A program made the position numbers and the translations under genes. Shown in pieces: positions 13,901 through 25,689 of a stretch of 64,000 bases of DNA. The stretch covers positions 992,001 to 1,056,000 of the forward strand of contig JAAONU010000123.1 in the NCBI GenBank assembly GCA_012932295.1, written 5' to 3'. This DNA comes from Cyclina sinensis (lineage: Eukaryota; Mollusca; Bivalvia; Venerida; Veneridae). The notes under the pieces were generated by a model. The model had not been told where the DNA came from and searched no databases. It saw only the letters and a list, made by a program, of their open reading frames with translations. Position 1 is the stretch's first letter; each line of letters starts with the position of its first letter.

Positions 13901-16900
13901 CACTCTGTTACTTGACAACCCTTTGTCTTAAAGACTTCAAAATTCATATAATGGTTGCACGTATTAAGTGAATGACCCTTATTGATTTTGGGGTCAGTAG
14001 GTCAAAGGTCAAGGTCACAGTGACCTTAACTTTGAAAACCATTTCTGCCATGTAACTTGACAATCATTTGTTATAAAAACTTCAAACTTTATCATGATTG
14101 CACACATTGAGTGGAAGTCCCCTGTACATTTAGGGATCAGTATGTCAAAGGTCAAGGTCACAGTGACCTAAATGTTTAGAATCATTTACACTTGACAACC
14201 ATTAGTCATAGAGACTTCAAAATTCATATATTGGTTGCACATTTTGAGTGAATGGCCCCTTTTGATTTTGGTGTCACTAAGTCAAAGGTAAAAAAAATCA
14301 AAATTTAAAGCAAATCATTTAATCTTATAGCCTAAGGTTTACTCCCTTATATCACAAATGCATCATTCTTTGAAGAAACACCCTTCGGGCATATAATGCT
14401 CCGCCTAGCGGTGCTCTTGTTTGTCTTCTGCTGTCTTAAGTCAGACGTCACGGTTCTAAGTAAATAAGCGATAGAGACTATTTGTAAACAAAATCATAGT
14501 CCAGAAAGAAGTATCAGTTACATAACATTACATATCCTAACCTTACTAATCTAACCAAACCTAACCTTATCGTACCTAACATAACTTAACCTGACATAAC
14601 CTGACAACATGACACGACACAATATATCACAACGTATAGCCCAGGATAGAATAGAACAGAAAATCAAAACACAAAATAAAACTGTATTTATCAACGATAT
14701 CAACCATATTTGTTAAAGCAGCTAAGCAATGTTGTTGTTAAAATTCTTGATTTTTTCTTACTTTGTATTGCTAAACGGTTGGTGCTGTTTGGTGCGGGTT
14801 CGAATCCCACTGGGAATATGATTTTTATTAAAACATATTTATAAATAGCCTGCATGCATACTGCCAAACGAAACAGTAGAGCTCTATCCCAAAACTATTA
14901 ATAAACCTGCATCCTGCATATATAAGATTTAAAAAATGGTTACATGGTAACATACACTGACAGTAAAATAATAAAAGAAATAATGTTTGCCGAACCTGTA
15001 TATTTTTCATTCATTGCAGATTATGCTAAGAATGTGAAACGAGATAATGACCGTGTGGTGTTAGTCTTCGTTCCAGAATTATACAACTTCAACTGGGCAA
15101 GTAAGTGAAAACTAGAATAGTTAATTAAGATTGTAAACAGGTCTAGAATACAAACAAATAAAAGGCAGAGTCAATACGACCCGGAAATAAAGATGGAAAC
15201 TTTTATAGTCTCTGCAATACCATTGGTGTATACAATGAGAATCAACTTTTATGGTCTTTGCAGTACCACTGGTGTATACATTGAGTCTTTAAGGCATGGA
15301 CTGTACAACTCGGAGGTTTAGTAAAGTAGCTTTATTGGACTGTGCAGTACCATTGTGTATACAGTGAGTCTGTCAGGCATGGAAAATACAACCCGGAGGT
15401 TTAGAAGGTAACTTTAATGAACTTTGCAGTACAACTGGTGTATACAGTGAGTCTGTCAGGCATGGAAAATACAACCCGGAGGTTTAGAAGGTAACTTTAA
15501 TGAACTTTGCAGTACAACTGGTGTATACAGTGAGTCTGTCAGGCATGGACAATACAACCCGGAGGTTTAGAAGGTAACTTTAATGAACTTTGCAGTAGAA
15601 CTGGTGTATACAGTACGTCTGTCAGGCATGGACAATACAACCCGGAGGTTTAGAAGGTAACTTTAATGAACTTTGCAGTACAACTGGTGTATACAGTAGG
15701 TCTGTCAGGCATGGACAATACAATCCGGAGGTTTGGATGGTTACTTTAATGGACTGCGAAGTACAACTGGTGTATACAGTAGGTCTGTCAGGCATGGACA
15801 ATACAACCCGGAGATTTGGAAGGTAACTTTAATGGACTGCGAAGTACAACTGGTGTATACAGTAGGTCTGTCAGGCATGGACAATACGTCCTAGAGAGTG
15901 AGAGAAATAAGGTCCACTTCAAACAAATCGAAACAGCCACTGTTTTTTGTACTGAACTTTTTTCGCTTTTTGGCTAACCTGTTTTGAGTATTTATTTTAT
16001 GATATTTCGATTACAATAATGATAATAAAAAAATATAGTAACAATGATGATGATGATGATAAAAAGTAATCCGTATGTAGTTTCAGAGTTTGAAGCTCTA
16101 GTGCGTCACCCTTGACACAAAGTTTCATCTTTAAACTCAAATGTTTGTCTAAAATAAACAAACCTTTAATTTGTAATTTTAGGTCCTGCAGTGGTTGACC
16201 AACTTTTGAACGAATTGGCGCTTAAAGTGAAGGCGATGGAAGATAAATATAAACCTAAGCTGACGCATGAATTACGCGTGAGTTGACCAATCGAAAAGTC
16301 ATATTGAGTTTAATAAAGAAAGACAGGAATTGCAGCCTTATTTGAGATCGTTTTTTGTATGGCACTATTTTTACACAATACCGATGACGACACACCATGT
16401 TGTACGTAGCTCCTAGCTAAGCTTAACTCAAATTTTTATATGTACTTACACTAATATTTAACATCTTTGCTATTAGTATATTCTTACTAAGACTATTTAA
16501 GTTAAAATTCTACGATAAGCAGGACATATTCTGGGTGAAGTTGTTGGCCTTGTTTTAACGAGATGCAGTAGAGACGTGTATAGTTGTAATTTACCCCCCA
16601 ATTTGTTAAAATAGACTCACCTGTCTTCAAATATGAGCTGTGCCATTTATTATAGTTTGGGGCGGGGGGATCATTTATTTATCAAGATAGCAAACAAAAT
16701 AGAATATGATGAGACTCTCAGGATGTGCAGACTTATCTTAATTCAAACATTATACATCTTGACGATAAGGACGTTAACTACGATATTAAAGAAATACTAA
16801 ATCCTAGCCGTAAGTTTAACGTAGATTAAATCACGGGTAGGAGTGCAGATGCATAATGATTCGATTACGAGCCCGTTAGAGCGAGTCATCCAATCTAACG

Positions 16901-17727
16901 CATTTTAAAGTCGCTTTGGTCGCAAGAGTAAAATTACTTAACATAGCGAAATAAAAACTCTTTTGACTCATCTATTGATGGCTTTTATTTAATCAAGTGC
17001 ATCATTCAAAACCGACCTCGTTTCCACACTATGCAATAACTAATCATTTTGTCGCAGTAACTGTAAAAAAGCTTACAAAATTGCCAAAACTTGGACCTGT
17101 TGTTCGCAGTAAAAAGAGTGAAATATTTGTTGAAAAGACTTATTTTGACGCTTTTTTATTAGCTGACTGAATAAGTCCTGTACGGTTCATCACGTACGTT
17201 CATTGTTAGTTGATACCAATAAACCATATTGGCAGTATTTAAACAAATAAAAATAATGTCTCTGTTTAACCTTTTTTCATAATTACTATCGCATAACGAG
17301 GTCAATATAACTACTAATCGACAATGGAAGAAAAACACATAAAAACGAAACAAACAAAAAACGATATTTTCCGAGAACATCGTCAGTAACACATGGTTTA
17401 CCTTTTCCTCTGATTTATTTCTGTTTCAATCTTTGAAATCGAAGTCTGAGTTTTACTCTAAAAGATCTATTTATATTTCTTTTTTTTTGTATTTTAAAGC
17501 TCGAAGGAAAATTTAGGACGGGTGAAGGAAAACCTGGGGAAGTAATCTGCAAGATAGCGCACGAAGAAAAGGCTACTTTGATCGTGATTGGCACGCGCGG
17601 ACTCGGCAAAATCCGCAGGACAATTCTTGGTTCCGTCAGCGATTACGTCATCCATCATGGTCACGTGCCTGTCCTGGTTTGCAGACTGGTTGATCATCAT
17701 CACCATCAGCAGCAACAATCATCGTAG
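10828..17727 (+). CDS. Universal stress protein (UspA-family), four exons
   Basis: Coding exons 10828-10900, 15020-15100, 16183-16277 and 17500-17727 join with matching phases (1, 1, 0) and canonical GT/AG sites to give 158 codons, the usual length for a single-domain USP. The start ATG at 10828 is chosen because it opens the frame leading to the beta-1 motif [16 protein letters not shown]; an earlier ATG at 10821 is in another frame and stops quickly. Exon 4 carries the ATP-binding signature G-x2-G-x9-G-S (residues about 114-128), followed by a VPVLV beta strand. The family binds ATP or nucleotides as a Rossmann-like dimer and is linked to stress tolerance; its exact role in molluscs is not known. 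The C-terminus is an unusual four-His, four-Gln, two-Ser tail. ATTAAA at 17758 is a likely poly(A) signal. Confidence 0.9.
12962..14425. mobile_element. Dispersed element with internal ~150-bp repeats and AGGTCA arrays, in USP intron 1
   Basis: The left end has atatgcccgaagggg and a (gtcc)n run; the right end has cccttcgggcatat and ctccgcctagcggtgctcttg, so the termini are inverted copies of about 14 bases. The interior is eight or nine ~150-bp monomers alternating between two types, each containing caaaggtcaaggtca. I infer a non-autonomous DNA element; it holds no transposase. The same terminal sequence recurs at 34665. Confidence 0.75.
14520..14612. repeat. Degenerate cctaac-rich tract
   Basis: Irregular runs of cctaac, taacct and similar words. 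It resembles a decayed C-rich telomere-like repeat but has no clean ccctaa register. Confidence 0.4.
14765..14818 (+). repeat. tRNA-like 3' fragment
   Basis: A box B sequence (ggttcgaatcccac) with upstream gtgctgtttggtgc. Too short and unpaired to be a tRNA gene; probably the remains of a SINE head. Confidence 0.35.
15020..15100 (+). CDS. USP exon 2
   Basis: Acceptor tcattgcag, donor gtaagt at 15101. Encodes the end of helix 1 and beta-2 ([11 protein letters not shown]). Its decayed relative lies at 8579. Confidence 0.88.
15200..15892. repeat. 83-bp tandem array in USP intron 2
   Basis: About eight copies of a unit containing gcagtacaactggtgtatacagt, gtctgtcaggcatgga and acaacccggaggttt. 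The spacing between 15423 and 15506 is 83 bases. The central copies are nearly identical, suggesting recent homogenisation. Confidence 0.9.
16183..16277 (+). CDS. USP exon 3
   Basis: Acceptor aattttag, donor gtgagt at 16278. Encodes the amphipathic helix 2 region, rich in Lys and Glu. Its decayed relative lies at 9067. Confidence 0.86.
16278..17499. other. USP intron 3
   Basis: Canonical gtgagt...aaag intron. No exon, RNA gene or known repeat recognised in it. Confidence 0.5.
17500..17727 (+). CDS. USP exon 4 (ATP-binding motif and stop)
   Basis: Acceptor tattttaaag. Encodes beta-4 ([11 protein letters not shown]), the glycine-rich nucleotide-binding loop, beta-5 and the His/Gln-rich tail; stop TAG at 17725. 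Confidence 0.9.
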   Translation, partial: LEGKFRTGEGKPGEVICKIAHEEKATLIVIGTRGLGKIRRTILGSVSDYVIHHGHVPVLVCRLVDHHHHQQQQSS

Positions 17728-17763
17728 ATTTTGCATGGATTTTTATATTAATGTTTTATTAAA

Positions 17764-19239
17764 ACTCACAGATTATGCTCACGGTGTGTCCAAAATTAGT
17801 TACTAGTAATTGTTTCTATTACTTATTTAGAAAATATCTCCTTATTTAAGGCGGTCGTTAAAACAGCTGCCTTTATATGTTTGCGGCTAAGAAGATTAGG
17901 GGAAAGACGTAAGCCTCAGTTTTCACCGAGTACTCGTTTGCGAGTTGCGCTCCACTTACCTCATTTTTAAGTACTTGGGAAGTTGTGTTTTCTTTAGATG
18001 TACAGTGGTATTAAGGTATATTGTTTGCCCTTAACAGAACTGATACAGATAAACAAATGTACCTAAAGATGTATTATCACGTTTCATTGAAACAATGCTT
18101 CGGTAATCCATGGATCAGATATACTTTATCAGAATAAGCATGGCTAGGATATCACCTCATTGCAGGCTGCAACGATAACCAAACTGTTAAACAATGTGTA
18201 TTAAGATATAGTAAAAAGTTAGGTTGTTAGCAGAACAGAACAGAACAGAACATAGTTTATTAGCAAGTGATGTAGTAGTCGCCATTCGTAGTTCAGACTG
18301 AAGAAACAATAAGGACTGGATTTAATTGAAGGCTTAGAATGTTTTACTAATACTCATAATATATTTTTGCACAAACTATATGCTGTAGTTTTATATGATA
18401 ATCAGATTTCTGTGTATACTTTATATATCACAAAGGCTATTGTTCTATTTTATAATAAGTGTCATATATTAAAATATGTGTCAGATTTTGTTGTCTATCA
18501 CTATATGCAGGAACTTCTTGCCCTTCCCAAATAGTTGGCAAACTGGAGACACTTTACATCACTCAATATAGAGAAGCTAGAAGTTTTAACTCGGGATGTG
18601 TGTAATGATCTAGTTAGGTACTTGAGAGCAATACCGATCAATAACCTAGCCAACCATTTGTATTAAAATCAGTCACAAACTAGTTATGACTTGTGGTAGC
18701 TTAATAAACCGAAATAAACATGAAATGATTTAAAATAGAATTTGATGATGTAAAGAGTTTGCAAAGCTTTATTCTATGGTCAAAAACATAAACTTAATAC
18801 AGAAGCAGAGCTTTATCTGCCGAATAGAAATACCAAATCTGAAATGTTATTTCCCTTAGAATATCACTAGATGCCTTTCAAATTTTGTTTCTGGTCACAA
18901 TAAGCATTTCACTTTTATTAAATGTTATTTCCCTTAGAATATCACTAGATGCCTTTCAAATTTTGTTTCTGGTCACACTAAGCATTTCACGTTATTAAGC
19001 CATGAATAAGAAAGACAAGACATTACCAGATCTCGGGGTTGTAGCTAGGAGAGTAACCATTTCTACGAGGGTACTTGCTTCCAAAACCAGTTTCAAAAAC
19101 CACTGTCACATATGCGGTAAACAGAATTTAAGCCGGTTCGAACTAACATGGGGCCCAGCTGGCGAACTGTACACTTTTGATAACAGTTTTGGTTATTTCT
19201 TATTGCCTGTTCGCATTCAAGTTTACAAGCAAGGTTTAA
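17764..19239. other. No gene seen downstream of USP
   Basis: AT-rich DNA. It contains an aacagaacagaacagaac run at 18233-18252, like the reverse-complement tail of a LINE, and a 78-bp tandem duplication at 18842-18997. Confidence 0.45.
18842..18997. repeat. 78-bp tandem duplication
   Basis: Two nearly identical units beginning aaatgttatttcccttagaa and ending taagcatttcac, at 18842 and 18920. Confidence 0.9.
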
Positions 19240-20979
19240 GATACTATCAAACATGTCTATTGCATTTAGAAAACGCCCCTTCTCTTGTTTAGGGTGGGGT
19301 AACACCAGGCTGTTTTATATCAAGCTTGACTGTACTTACTCATACTTATTGTATATGTCTTGTTAATCCGAGCAATTAACAGAAAAGAAAAAAAAAAGAA
19401 AAACTTATAGGGTATCTTGCAAAAGTTATATATCATTTCCGATCGGTCACTCGCTTGGTAATAAAAACAACATATTGTTTTTCCTCAAGGCTAAGGTCTG
19501 AGGTCAAGTACACTAACACTGACTTCGAGGGTCAGACGGCTCTTAATTAGATGTAAAGTTGATTGTGTTTAGACAAGGCCTTTCTTCAGCAGTTACAGCG
19601 TGGACATAAAAAGGCTACAGCAGGTTGAATCGACTACGTTTATGACATACAAACCTGAGTGTTGCTATGGTCTATTTATCTATTTGAGCGGTTTTATCGT
19701 CGGTACCAGTTACCTTTATTACCGACTACCTATGAGTTTATTCATTACATGTTGCAAGTGAAGGTACGGAAAGCATCCTATTTAAGAAAGATTTATTTTC
19801 CCTTTAAATGTTCAGTGTTCGGTCGAATCAGGCAAGACAATATGGAACTTGTAAAAACTGGGATAGAAGACCACTGAGCTATCTCTAATTGTGGGCGTGT
19901 TTGCTTCACACCTTGATTAGCATGATGTCGCTGTGTAGGAAATATTAATTTGTATGCAACCTTAACACAGCTTGTGAGAAGAACTAAAAACTTTGGGTCT
20001 CTAAGCATAATGGCAGGGAAATGTTTCAAAGGATTTGGTTCAATAGGTTTTCATGCACGTGTTCTAGTTGTGACACCTAATTCTCTGCAATTTTGGTACT
20101 TCTATACTTCTTCGTTGATACCTTTGCCTACACTTTGTAAGTGTACCATTGTGAGACCATTTTTGTAGTGGCGAGTATTTTGATTCGGTTATGGTCTTTT
20201 TGCAAGAGAATGTTTGGAAACACTATTTGGTAAATGTCGCACATGAAGCCAACGGACATCTTTGTACGTAGCATTTAATTCACTGGTACCCGCTTATACC
20301 AAGTAAAGGTTGCAAAGTATGGCGTTCTGGTTGCTGAATATTTAAAATTATAGATTATTATGGAAAAAAAAACATTTAGCCTATGCAACGCAGAGGCTTA
20401 TTGCGTTACAAACTTTAGACATCACTGAAATCCTACCTCACATTTTCAAGAGAAAACAAAAACATTGCATAGCCTTTCTATTTTAAAAAAAACAACGAGA
20501 GAATGTTTATGTACAAAAAACCGTCTAGTATTCAGTTTTATTACAATATATAATCTGGATGTAAACAAAACTAGATGTTAGCGTAGGTATAAGCATATTA
20601 GAAAGGCAGCTTGTTATATAAATAAAAGTTTGACCAGAAATGTAAATAAATAAATAAATGAACCATCATTGTCACAGAGTAAAAAAAAATGAAAAGAATG
20701 AACCATCAATAATAAGGTATTCAAAACATTTAAAACATGTAAATGAAGACATTTTAATCATACAGCAGCTATATGAAGGGAGACAAAAATCGAAAGATAA
20801 CTCAAGATAAACCCTTTAAATAAGACAAAGGTTAGGAATGTAATCACTGGCCGTGCCAGAAATCTAATGTATTAGACTTTTATAGCGTAAATTTTCTCAA
20901 GAAACTTTTCAGCAATACATCTTTGTCGGCAAAATTTTCAATTGAAAAACTGCTTCCCACTTGTGTCAAAAACAAACTG

Positions 20980-21480
20980 GCTGCTTAAAAAGCATCCAAT
21001 GGAATATACCCAATTATTGAACTGTACATGTAATCACATCTACATGCAATATTTCTTGCGATATTGTTACAATTAGTTCGAATTCTGTGGGCTTTCATGT
21101 TTTTACTATGTTACTAAATACTGTCAGAATGTAAAGGTTAGCAAGTAATTTTAAATAATATAAGTCTTTGTAAATCTTTACATGCACAGGATATAATGAA
21201 CACAATATAAAATATAATCTGTGAGATCTCAGCTACGATAATCTTATTTTTGAAAATAGTTAAAGTATCGTAAACAGAGCTGAAAAATAGAAAAATGTTA
21301 TATATTAATGTTATTAAAAGAGAACAACGTAACAATTAAGTATTTTATAAGACTTACCTTTCCAGTGTGCATTATATTTACTTAAACATTTGAAATGAAA
21401 CCACTGTATTTTGAACTTTGTTGTCACATTTTAACGTTGTCTATTTTAGCTGGCATCCTGCAACAGCAATGGCCAAGTAG
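20980..21480. repeat. ~500-bp unit also found at 29725-30230
   Basis: Starts ctggctgcttaaaaagcatcc, contains tttcttgcgatat and gcacaggatataatgaacac, and ends with ccagtgtgcatta...ttgttgtcacatttta before a SINE. The other copy shares both this flank and the SINE, so it was duplicated as a block. Confidence 0.75.
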
Positions 21481-21735
21481 TAATGCGCTGGACTAGTAAC
21501 CCAGGGTTGAGAATTCGATTTTCCGCTTCTCCACTTACATTACCTAATCTCTTTCGGATGAAACATTAAACTGAGGTTTCGAAAAGAACTCATTTAAAAG
21601 GTGTCTTTAGAATGGGATGTTTTCTATATCTTGCACTGTCCCCAATAACCTAATATAGCTGACGACTTCAGGGGACGTTGGTTAAACATGCAACCGGTAC
21701 CGTCGATAAATAAACTCAAATAGGGAGAGTAAAAT
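21465..21735 (+). mobile_element. SINE copy
   Basis: tRNA-like head ggccaagtagtaatgcgctggac with a box B-like gaattcgattt, then the SINE body tcggatgaaac...gggatgttttctatatcttgcac...ggacgttggtt...gcaaccggtaccg. Confidence 0.8.
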
Positions 21736-22374
21736 TTCGGTTATTTTAGCAACGCTCACATCGCCTGGTGGCATTATAGACATTTTCTGAATTCTGGTGA
21801 ATTGTTAAAATTGTTGATGTTCTTAGCATTTATTTAAATGGAGCTTCATTTTTAAAAGATCAAATTTACTGTTTTTATAAAATGTTTTAGAAGTGTGTAA
21901 CCTGCTTTTAAGGCAAAAACAGTTGCAAAAACGCCATAGTCTGAATTGTTAGTCGTTGTTGTACGGACAATTGATCAATTTCAATTTCTTTGCTGGCGTT
22001 ATTAAAAATCATGCGAAATTATATATTAATTACAATTAATTTGCCTGTTAAATCTAAACACATAATTTACCTGAATATTTGCCAGTCACAATGAAAAGAC
22101 CAAATTCAATACACTGAATGCAGCTTCCTTCATATTTTAAACTCTCGCTCAGTAACATTCAGAGAAATTTAATGATTGTAGATCGTCAAAACTAGGACCG
22201 CAAATGGGGCCGCAGTTTGGATTTTAGGGCTGCAGAATAATAATGTCCGAAATTCTCTGGCTCTAGACGCTCTGCTGCATATTCATTGTCAATAGACGAT
22301 CTGTCGCAGTTCGAAAACTCGCCAGTATACTGGGTGATGCACTAAGGGGCATAACCCAAAAGAAGAAAAAAAAA

Positions 22375-22575
22375 GGATTATCTTTCAAATGACTCATTAA
22401 ACCCAGGACCAATGCATCGGCGCTATTTAAGAAAATGGAAATAGATCTTTGAAGTATCTGTTGAATGAGTGCTTTCTGTATCTTGCATTAAATAAAGCAA
22501 CAAAATTCTACGGTGGACGTCGGTCTTGCAGAAAATCAGTACAATCAATTAAGAAACTCAAATTGATTGATAGAT
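22375..22575 (+). mobile_element. SINE fragment (shared with copy B)
   Basis: Degraded body: catt aaacccaggaccaatgcat, gctttctgtatcttgcatt, ggtggacgtcggtcttgc. The same fragment is at 57725-57890 in copy B, so it predates the duplication. Confidence 0.65.
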
Positions 22576-23063
22576 TTCTGTTTTATATTATTGTAAATCT
22601 GTTATTTTTCTTATGGTTTGAATAACGTTTTTTGGCAGATGGATAAAAAAAAGTAGTCTGAGAAATCTGCCAAATCTCTTATATCTATTTTTTTTTTACA
22701 ATGCTTTTAATCTTGCCAGTTGAAACCACTGACGTATTTTTAACGCAAGAAAAAGGTAGAGAAACACGTTATCATGTTAAGAGTTACAAAAGTAGAGACA
22801 GGCTAAATGAAACAATTAAGCATACATGATAGACGGTTGATATTTGTATGGAACTAGACCAGCCATATTACAACAAAGCTGGACTGAGACCAGTCAAAAT
22901 AGTCTTGATAGTTATTAGATCTTAATAGAGGACCTTATTTCTTTTTAATTTAAGACTTACTCTTTTTTATTTCATAGCACTGTTTTCTGCATGATTTTGA
23001 AATAACCAAAGCTGTCTTTATTTCGAGTCTTCACGGAACTATTGTAAAATGATAAAAATAAGC

Positions 23064-23085
23064 AAAAAAAAAAAAAAAAAAAAAA
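23064..23085. repeat. Poly(A) run
   Basis: 22 consecutive A residues. Confidence 0.95.
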
Positions 23086-23884
23086 CAACAAAGATTTCAT
23101 TTCGTACAGTTTTATTTTTCATTTTTAGTAACATGTTTCTTATCAATAAACCACTTATAAATCACGAAACAAGAATTGACTATTTATTATAACAATACGT
23201 TTTGCAATCAAAAGTAAACATTATGTTGACGATTTTCCTAAATTCAACATTACCAGGTGACTCATAGGAATTATTGATACTCTTTGCTGTTAAGATGAGC
23301 TTTATGATTCATTAAGAAAAGGAAAAAAATCAGTTGCCATAGCAAGAACCTTGTAGTCTTTCTAGTCATATGAAAAGACAATTTCAATATGCGTAACTCT
23401 ATAAAATAACCATCATTTTTTATAGTATTCATTCATTCTTCATGATCCATAGACAAACTGATTTTTAGATGCGTGACACATTTTCGAATATATATTTGAA
23501 TCCCAAACTACATCTTAGATTTGCATTCACGTATGCACATTTGAATCACCATCAGCTTCAAGCCACATTCACAGGCCTGCCACAGAAACTCGAAACCCAT
23601 CCAATGAAGTGCGTACAAGAAACGTTATTTTGTTTATATTTCTGCAGGCTTACTTTAAGGTGACACAAGTAATTCAAAGACTCGTAAGGAAAGAAACAAA
23701 AGTTCCAAAATGTTTTTTTTTGAGAATGGAGATTAAGTAAGTGTTAATTTGTAATAAATGCTATCCACTCGATACTAAGAACTACCTAAATAAAACTAGA
23801 AATTAATGCATGTAGTTTAAATTTTGTGGCAAAATCCAAATTGAAAACATTCAATTTCCTACAAAGTCATGTAAAATTGATTAT

Positions 23885-24095
23885 ATTCGTTACCAAATCA
23901 TGTCAAGGTGTCAGTCAAATCATGATAAGGTGTCAGTCAAATAATGTCAAGGGGTCAGTCAATATCGTCAAGGCGTCACTCAAATCATGTCAAGGTGTCA
24001 GACACATCATGTCAAGGTGTCAGCCAAATCATGTTAATGTCTCAAACAAATCATGTTAATGTGCCAGTCAAATCATATCAAGGTGTCAGTGAAAC
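23885..24095. repeat. 22-bp tandem array
   Basis: About nine copies of gtcaaggtgtcagtcaaatcat with substitutions. The period is not a multiple of three; the open frame 23826-24059 crosses it by chance. Confidence 0.9.
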
Positions 24096-24492
24096 AATCT
24101 AAGTAAAGACAGCTAAACTGATTGCTTTAATTGATATTGATCTTTATATTTGTAATATGGCTCTGTCAAAGGAACAATATAAACAAAGACGATGAGTTCG
24201 ATTTCGTATTTACTATCTGCATCAAGGTGTAGAAACTAATTAAATAAACTCATTAATCAGTATGTAACACATTTGAAATACAGATTCTGCTCACAATCAT
24301 CACAATAAATGATTATGCTTATAGGAAGGTATCATCTGTTAACTCTTACATTAAAGTGTAAACACATCATTTCGTGAGCACGTCAAAATGTGAGCACACC
24401 AAACCATGAACTAATCAAACTGTGGGCACATCAAAGATGATTATAACATGGGCTCTGCAGTTAAAAATAAATCTATTTAGGAACAATTAAGG

Positions 24493-24518
24493 TGCTCTCT
24501 CTCTCTCTCTCTCTCTCA
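24493..24518. repeat. (CT)n microsatellite
   Basis: About 13 ct units. Confidence 0.95.
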
Positions 24519-25239
24519 AAATTATACCGAGACTTCAATTTACTCAAATCAAATAAAGCACAAGCATAACGCGCAAACTGCATATCATCATTTAAGCCAT
24601 TGCAAAAGACATTACAACTTAGATACACACAAAACATGGATGCAAAACCAAACTGGCCACCGAACAAAAAACCGGCAAAATATTACACCATCTATCTATC
24701 TTTTCGAGTTTATTTTTGTTCGGTACAACATGAGGCTAGCACAGTGTTGGGGTGGTGTTTTATGATTGATTGTGACCTAAATAAAGAAACAAACATGATA
24801 TCAAGTAGTATCATTGGCAAGAGAGAGAACTCGAGAAATGTCATTTTCACCAATAATGTTGTACTTCTTTCACGTATTAATCAAATGCTTAATCTTATTG
24901 TTGTTGTATTTTCTTAATCTAACTCCTAAAGATATAAAATAGGCCGGGAACTTACCAAAGCTTGATGTTCTCACGTCAGCTTGCCTAAGCAAAACTGAAC
25001 ACGCTAGAATATTTCTAGGTACTTACAAGAGCCTCCAAACCTCTAAACATGCTGCATGTAGTCCGGATTGGTCTAGCTACACTGAATGTATTCCATCATT
25101 CACAACACTCCCCCAACTTGTTAAATGAAGGCCTCTGTCTGAGATGGAGAAACTGTTGTGAACCGATCTAAGTAAGTTAGAAAACTAACTTCGACTTACT
25201 GATGCTATTGGCTGCAATGTATAAGTTCTCTTACTTATT

Positions 25240-25685
25240 TGATTGTGACTAGAAGTCACAAGGCGGCCTATAGACTGGAAACGAATGCATCTTCCAGAGA
25301 CTAGAAGTCATCTGCAACATTGGCGGCTGTTCATCTCTATAACATCAGAAGCCCACTGAATTTTTATTCATCACAGCTGCTGCCCAGGATGTATTACTGA
25401 CAGATACAAGTAACCTGATCTCTCATGGATACTTGGCTTTTAGAACACTGGAGTCTTGAGGTTAATACTCTTATTAGATACCTGGGGCAATCTGGTTCAG
25501 TATTTCGATGGCGAACTAGAAGTCCAACCTGAATATAATTATGATGACAGCTTCTTAACTGGCAAAATGGAAATCCCACAAGCTTTTCACTGGCGGACTA
25601 GAAATCCAATCAAATTTTCACTTTGACGTTTGGACAGTGTTGCACTGGCGAACTAGAAATCCTACCAGCTTTCTGACTTACTGGT
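25240..25685. repeat. Irregular repeat of actggcgaactagaaatcc
   Basis: At least four diverged copies of (c)actggcg(a/g)actagaa(a/g)tcc (for example near 25508, 25588 and 25642), just 3' of the TatD-like pseudogene in its own orientation. Function unknown. Confidence 0.5.
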
Positions 25686-25689
25686 ACTG

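Larger units (their letters stand above)
19240..23800. repeat. Segmental duplication copy A, part 1
   Basis: Aligns in the same orientation with 54455-58275. Shared landmarks include cgccccttc...tgttta, cggtcactcgcttggtaataaaaacaac, agcgtggacataaaaagg, cctgagtgttgc.atggtcta, gcgtgtttgcttcacacc, gagagaatgtttatgtacaaaaaac and taataaatgctatccactc. A segment of about 1.4 kb (about 20980-22370) is present here and absent from copy B. The 96-codon open frame at 19002-19292 straddles its left edge and looks spurious. Confidence 0.8.

Noticed and set aside
15200..15892. Regular repeats resembling a CRISPR array
   Set aside because: Units are contiguous 83-mers without unique spacers, in a eukaryotic intron.
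19002..19292. 96-codon open frame starting with ATG
   Set aside because: No splice-bounded structure or family resemblance; it crosses the edge of the duplicated block and is not open in copy B.
24600..24917. 105-codon open frame
   Set aside because: Low-complexity composition, no recognisable motif, no conserved counterpart in copy B.
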